A DNA stretch of 64,000 nt from contig OX422216.1 in the NCBI GenBank assembly GCA_949130495.1, positions 359,810,605 to 359,874,604 of the forward strand. Reading direction: 5' to 3'. The first letter of the stretch is position 1. Every line of letters starts with the position of its first letter. Positions 59,179-64,000 of the stretch are shown one piece after another. The translations under genes were made by a program, and so were the position numbers. The notes beneath the pieces are model-generated. The model did no database searches and was not told the DNA's origin. It was given only the letters and a program-made list of their open reading frames with translations. The stretch is from Sambucus nigra (lineage: Eukaryota; Streptophyta; Magnoliopsida; Dipsacales; Adoxaceae).

Positions 59179-59645
59179 AGGTTTAGAAGATATAAATGAG
59201 AATAAATGTTGTTGGAAGACTTAAATGCCCATTAACACTAAATTCCATCTTTAAATGTACCACAATTAAAATGACTCGTAACAACATAATTAAGTCATAA
59301 CCAGTCAAAAGTACCCGGAACCCAAAAATACAACATGGTACTTATTTTGACTATTTCGACCATTTTCGAACTAACCACGCTCTCTAAATTGGCATCCGGG
59401 ATAACATAAATCATTTTATGTTCCAACATACTTTTAAATCATAATCGTCGCTTTAGGCACAATGACACAATAAATCATAATATGATGCTATTTACATGCA
59501 CTTAACAGTAAATATGAAGAACTCAGTAAATATTATCTCTTAAATTACTTAAAATAATATTTACCCCAATTTCCTTTATTTTATATCATTAACCCATATG
59601 GGAAATTAATATAAAAACAATTACACAAAAATAAGGCGTATTATA

Positions 59646-59665
59646 TACTCCCCCTTATAAGGGAA
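59646..59665 (-). other. Polypurine tract of element D
   Basis: On the minus strand the sequence is CTTATAAGGGGGAG directly before the LTR start TATAATACGCC. It lies a few bases after the pol stop. Confidence 0.8.
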
Positions 59666-59673
59666 TTCTTCCC

Positions 59674-60129
59674 TCAAAATTCAGGCGTACCTTGTAAAAA
59701 GAGGTGTGGATACTTCTCTCGAATATCGTCCTCACTCTCCCATGTCGTTTCCTTAGTATTGTGATGTCTTCATTGGACACAAACCAAGGGCACCACCCTA
59801 GACCTTAGCCTATGCTCTCCATGATCTTAGATTGCAACTAGTTGTTCCTCGTATGAAATATCGGGTTGCAATTCAATATCATCCAAAGGAATGTGCTACT
59901 GAGATCAATCACACCTTTTGTACTTCTTCAAAGATGAAACATGAAACACATTATGAATTTGTTGTAGTAATTTTGGCAAGGCGAGTTGATAAGCTACGGG
60001 GCCTACCTTAGCAATAACGGTAAAATGTCCTACATAGCGAGGCGCAAGCTTGTCTTTCTTCCCAAATCGTGTTATGCCCTTTAATGGTGACACCCGTAAT
60101 AAAACTTGGTCTCCTACCTCCAATTCCAC
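59674..60129 (-). pseudogene. pol: Integrase C-terminus with chromodomain-like tail, element D
   Basis: The minus strand shows LEVGDQVLLRVSPLKGITRF, KLAPRYVGHFTVIAKVGPVA and HNVFHVSSLKKY, the GPY/F module of Ty3/gypsy integrase. Then IPLDDIELQPDISYEEQLV and TTWESEDDIREKYPHLF, the chromodomain-like tail that targets chromovirus insertion to chromatin, ending at TGA 59674. Stops at about 59903 and within the tail break it. Confidence 0.88.
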
Positions 60130-61062
60130 ATTCCTTTTATTCGCATCGGCATAGCTCTTTTGATGGTCTTGAGCGATTCGGATGTGGTTGCGAATAAGTT
60201 CAATCTTTAAAGAAGTATCTTAGATCATTTTAGGTCCAAGGATCTTATTATCCCCTACTTCCAACCAATAATTAGGTGATCTACACAGCCGTCCATATAA
60301 TGCTTCATAAGGTGTCATACCTATTATGAATTGGTACGAATTATTATAAGAAAATTCGACCAAGGTAAGGTATTTCTCCCATCCTCCGTTAAAGTCAAGT
60401 ACATATATTCTAAGAATATCCTCCAACATCTGGTTGACTCTTTTCGTCTGTCCATCCATTTGAGGGTGGTAGGAGGTACGCAATTTCAATTCGGTTCTCA
60501 TGGCTTCTTGGAAGCTTCGCCAAAAATAGGACACAAATATCTTTTCTCGACCGGAGACTATATTAATGGGCACCCGATGGAGTCTCACAATCTCTGTAAT
60601 AAATAGTCAGGCGTCATGAGCCGTATTGTAATCCGTACGTACCGATAAGAAATGTGTTGACTTGGTCCGACGATCGACGATAACCCAAATGGAATCATGA
60701 CTTCTTGGGGACGTTGGCAATCCCTTGATGAAATCCATCAAGATACTTTCCCACTTCCATATCGGTATTTCTAAAGATTGTAGCAATCCCGTTGGTCATT
60801 GATGGTCTACTTTCACAAATTGACAAGTAGTACATTGGGAAACAAATTAATAGATGTCCCGTTTCATACCCGCCCACCAATATTGACGACGCATGTCTTG
60901 GTACATTTTTTCTCCACCAGGATGTACTGCAAATCTGGACCCATGAGATTCAATCATAACGACACGACTCAAATCTCCCTCATCTGTAACTATAAGTCTC
61001 TCGTGGAAATGTAACCCACCCTCTGAACTTATAGAGTTGGATTCTGCTCCCTCAATTAACAA
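60130..61062 (-). pseudogene. pol: Integrase core and zinc part of element D
   Basis: HPGGEKMYQDMRRQYWWAGM (zinc part) at 60847-61062, then [13 protein letters not shown] at about 60650-60690 in a shifted frame, and the core 60220-60588 with YHPQMDGQTKRVNQMLEDIL and YNNSYQFIIGMTPYEALYGR. The second Asp block reads VSGREKIF where SD is usual, and the expected TER is TKR, so two catalytic residues are lost. Confidence 0.88.
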
Positions 61063-61077
61063 ATGGCGTATACGATC

Positions 61078-61758
61078 CTAACAATCTTTTTCCTTTCCTT
61101 CAACTTCAATAACTCTCGTCACAATCGTTGGTATAACGGTCAACACTGACATAATTGCCCTCGCTACAGCATCCTCCTGGCTAAGTTCTTTCCATTTAGC
61201 CTTCCATACCTTCGCTAAATCCCCCTCGAGTTTTCGACTGAGCGCATCCGCAACCAAATTAGCCTTACCCGAGTGATAATGAATGTCAAATTGATAGTCT
61301 TTGACAAACTCCAGCCATCGATATTGTCTCATATTCAAATCCTTCTGTGAGAATAAATATTGTAACGATTTGTGGTCCGTGAAAAGACTAAACTTCTCCC
61401 CTAGGAGGTAATGTCTCCAAATCTTCAAAGAGAACACTAGTGCAGCAAGCTCCAGATCATGAACTGGATTATTCTTCTCATGGGGCTTTAGCTTGCGAGA
61501 AGCATAAGCAATAGCCCGATGCTCTTGTTGTAACAAACCTCCTAATCCTTGCAGAGACACGTCAGTAAAGACTAAATATTCTACTCTCATCCTTGGTAAC
61601 GCGATTACTAGAGCGAAAGTTAACTTATCCTTCAACTCATCAAAGGCTAGCTGATAAGAATCGTCCCAAATAAACATCACTCCCTTCTGGGTCAGATTTA
61701 TCAAAAGTCTAACAATCTTGGAAAGCCCCTTAATGAAATGGCGGTAATAACCAAACAA
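61078..61758 (-). pseudogene. pol: RT thumb/connection and RNase H of element D
   Basis: One 226-codon frame with [15 protein letters not shown], then FTDVSLQGLGGLLQQ, AYASRKLKPHEKNNPVHDLE, LFTDHKSLQYLFSQKDLNMR and ANLVADALSRK. The first RNase H Asp lies in FTDVS where FTDAS is usual. It is frame-shifted relative to the RT piece that overlaps it at 61701. Confidence 0.92.
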
Positions 61759-62397
61759 ACCAGAAAATTACGAATCTCTGTGGGCGTCGTGGGCTGACCC
61801 CATTCCGTCACCGTGGTAACTTTACTCGGATCCACCAAAATGCCCTCAGTTGTTGCAATGTGACCCAAAAATTGCACTTCTTGTAACCAAAAACCACACT
61901 TCTCAAACTTAGCATACAACTGATGATCCTGTAGTGTTTGTTGGACCAAACGTAAATGTTTAGCATGACCGGCTTCAGTCTGAGAATAGACTAGGATGTC
62001 ATCAATAAAAAAATATAACAAGATGGTCCACGAAGTCCTAAAACACTCTATTAATTAGGTCCATAAATAAAGCAGGAGCATTGGTTAGCCAAAAAGGCAT
62101 GACTAAAAACTCATAGGACCCATATCTAGTTAAGAATGTAGTTTTGGACACATCCTGTTCTCGAATCCACAACTGATGATACTCAGTCCTCAAATCTATC
62201 ATAGAGAAGTACGACGCTCCCCTTAATTGATCGAACAAATCATCGATTAGAGGTAATAGGTATTTGTTCCTGATGGTAACCTTATTCAATTCCTGATAAT
62301 CAACACATAATCGGAGGGAACCATCTCTCTTCTTCACAAATAACACAGGAGCACCCGACGGCGACATGCTACGCCGAATAAACCTTTACTCTAATAA
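61701..62397 (-). pseudogene. pol: Reverse transcriptase of element D
   Basis: Two frames: [40 protein letters not shown] and [13 protein letters not shown] at 62038-62367, then [33 protein letters not shown] at 61701-62021. The two catalytic Asp of the FIDD box are kept. A frame change lies near 62030 and another near 61740. Confidence 0.92.
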
Positions 62398-62985
62398 TTA
62401 CTGAATTTGATCCCTTAACTCCCTCATTTCCATAAAAGACATACGATATGAAGCTCTAGCAATCGGTCGAGTTACCGATGCTAAATTAATCCCAAACTCG
62501 ATCTCACGACTTAGAGGTAAACCCGAAATCTCCCTAAAAACATCCTCAAAGTCTCTAGCTAAAGGAATTGAATATAAGGAAATGACTATATCACGTGAAG
62601 TCTCCTCCGTAATACAATATAAATACGTGCTCGAACCTCCCTCCGAAAGAGGCATAGCCAGTAGAAACATTTCTTTCCCCGAAATGGGAAAGACTATATT
62701 CGTCCCATAACAATTTACCATAGCGTGGTATTTCACTAACCAATCCATACCCAAAATAACGTCATACCCGACCATATCCAAGATGAGTAAATCGTCCTCA
62801 AAACATAAATTACCAAGGTCTATTCCTACTCTTTTACAAACAAAGAATATGAGTGAACCATCACCTATGGAAGATTCGACACTAGTAAAGGTACTCTTCG
62901 CAGACTTAATCAACCCTGTCGATTGAGAAAAATGTCTAGAAATAAATGAGTGCATTACGCCCGTATCAAATAACACACGACCCAT
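62398..62985 (-). pseudogene. pol: Aspartic protease of element D
   Basis: Opens with GRVLFDTGVMHSFISRHF, which contains the DTG active site (DSG is usual in Tekay), followed by VGYDVILGMDWLVKYHAMVN. An inhibitory or linker part follows with FEDVFREISGLPLSREIEF, leading into the RT. The 195-codon frame is open but joined to neighbours only through stops. Confidence 0.88.
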
Positions 62986-63290
62986 ATACCCGTGAATGGG
63001 AAACTTACCCTCGATAGCTGGCAGCTCGGCTAAGGATGGGGGGAGTAAAGCATCCTGAATATGATAAACACGCCTATACTGAAGTTTCCCCGTTATAGAG
63101 GGACGACTAGAATAGGCATTGGTGGCAATAGATGCGCATGCTGATGTTGTGGAACCCTAGGCAACTGTCCCCCAATCAACTTTGGACAAGCCTTTTTAAA
63201 GTGACCCGGTTCCCCACACTGAAAATAACGACCCACCATATTCTCCAGATAACGGCCCCAATTATTATTTTGAAACTGCACCATGACTTG
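62986..63290 (-). pseudogene. gag: Nucleocapsid part of gag, element D
   Basis: The zinc knuckle reads YFQCGEPGHFKKACPKL. The first Cys of the expected CCHC pattern is Tyr, so the knuckle is damaged. A proline- and glutamine-rich stretch follows, typical between gag and protease. Other frames at 63176-63412 are not genes. Confidence 0.8.
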
Positions 63291-64000
63291 GCCCGAATGG
63301 TCTCGACCCTCATTATTACTTCAGCCTGTTTGGCCTTGTTGGCCCACCTGTTGCTACTTCTAGGCACCCTGACCATGCCTAAAACTGCCTCCACCAAAAT
63401 TAAATCCCCCAAAATGTTGTCTCTTGGATGAATCCCCCTGCTAGTTTTCCTTCTCTTTCTATTTTCTTACCGACGATTGTGATGAGGGTAGAGCCCCAGC
63501 GGCACCATTACCTCCTTGCTTTCTAACTTGACCCGAAACTGAAATATTCTTACTCCCTTGAATATGAAAACGGTGATCTTGGTAATGAAGCAAAGATGCA
63601 TTCATCACGTCACCAAATGTTTGTAAAGATGGATTTCCTAGCAAATGTTGTCGTATCCTCCAACGTAACCCTCCAACAAACTTCGATATCCTCCTTTCCT
63701 CCGGAATTACTTCATCCAGCATAAAGCTTGCTAGATGAGTGAATTCCTCTTCATACTCCGCAACTGAACGTTCTCATTGTACCACATCCTGGAGTGTCCT
63801 CCTCATCTCCTTTTGGACTGCGGGATGAAAATACTTTCGGTCAAACAAAACTTAAAAGTTAGATATAGATAAGGTATCCCGCTGCTCCGGTGTGGTCACC
63901 GACTCCCACCAGTTTAAAGATACTCCTACTACTTTGAAAGTGGCAAGGATGTGCTTCCGTTCCCTGCAACACTCTACCATTCGGAGATGACGTTGCATAT
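63291..64000 (-). pseudogene. gag: Gag capsid part of element D, running out of the window
   Basis: Retrotrans_gag-type protein: WWESVTTPEQRD, RKYFHPAVQKEMRRT, EYEEEFTHLASFM and ISKFVGGLRWRIRQHLLGNP, followed by a basic, Gly-rich segment. Stops are at about 63852 and 63777 (TAA and TGA). The N-terminal part lies beyond 64000. Confidence 0.85.

Larger units (their letters stand above)
56932..59645 (-). repeat. 3' LTR of element D
   Basis: Plus-strand boundaries are TGTGATAACCCGC (56932) and GGCGTATTATA (59645), the latter TG...CA altered. Homology with the solo LTR supports both edges. Length about 2.7 kb. Confidence 0.85.
56932..64000 (-). mobile_element. Element D: Tekay-type chromovirus (Ty3/gypsy), 3' part to window edge
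   Basis: Minus-strand element with gag, zinc knuckle, protease, RT, RNase H, integrase and a chromodomain-like tail, then PPT and 3' LTR. The 5' part of gag, PBS and 5' LTR lie beyond 64000. The order, the integrase C-terminal block and the chromodomain-like end identify Tekay (Del). Stops and frame changes occur throughout pol. Confidence 0.92.

Overview
The window is plant nuclear DNA made almost entirely of nested, decayed transposable elements. I found no convincing single-copy host gene, rRNA, tRNA or CRISPR array. The evidence for a flowering plant is an AT-rich background with several plant-specific lineages together: Athila, Tat and Tekay Ty3/gypsy elements, a Sirevirus-like Ty1/copia relative, and CACTA DNA transposons with TNP2 and Transposase_24 remains. 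Species cannot be told.

Layout. 1-3.9 kb is AT-rich with no gene. About 3.9-18.5 kb is the 3' half of a minus-strand Athila element (called C: pol, 3' UTR, 3' LTR). Its 3' UTR is split by a structurally complete gag-only LTR retrotransposon (TR-GAG, 7751-14726) with TSD AAGGA, two LTRs of about 1.55 kb, a tRNA-Met-type PBS and a Sirevirus-like cluster of polypurine tracts. C pol is cut at 18537 by half a CACTA element (CACTA1, 18537 to about 20555, minus strand). At about 20555 this joins abruptly to the 3' half of a plus-strand Tat element (A).

Element A carries an integrase fragment, an antisense DUF7745-like gene, a truncated CACTA (CACTA2, 23652 to about 25925), a PMD gene remnant, 48-bp tandem repeats and a 3' LTR ending near 51.05 kb. 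A is split at 26696/45786 by a complete 19-kb Tat element (B, 26697-45785) with TSD GCCAT, a tRNA-Arg-type PBS, gag-pro-RT-RH-aRH-IN, two antisense genes, a 40-bp tandem array and two 2.1-kb LTRs.

From 52193 to 54750 there is a 2.56-kb Tekay-type solo LTR with TSD ATAAA. From 56932 to the window end is a minus-strand Tekay chromovirus (D): 3' LTR, PPT, IN with chromodomain-like tail, RH, RT, PR, zinc knuckle and gag. Its 5' end lies outside the window.

How the parts work together. All autonomous proteins are broken, so nothing here is likely mobile by itself. The most interesting unit is the Tat pair A/B. Its antisense strand holds two protein genes, a DUF7745-like one and an intron-containing plant mobile domain (PMD) gene. 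Each has its own TATA-like box, and a palindrome, TGCCGATCGGCA, recurs upstream of both and also just upstream of the TATA region in the LTR. This makes the element look bidirectionally transcribed, with sense and antisense promoters that may share one regulator. All boundaries and similarities were judged by eye from the sequence; no database search was run.
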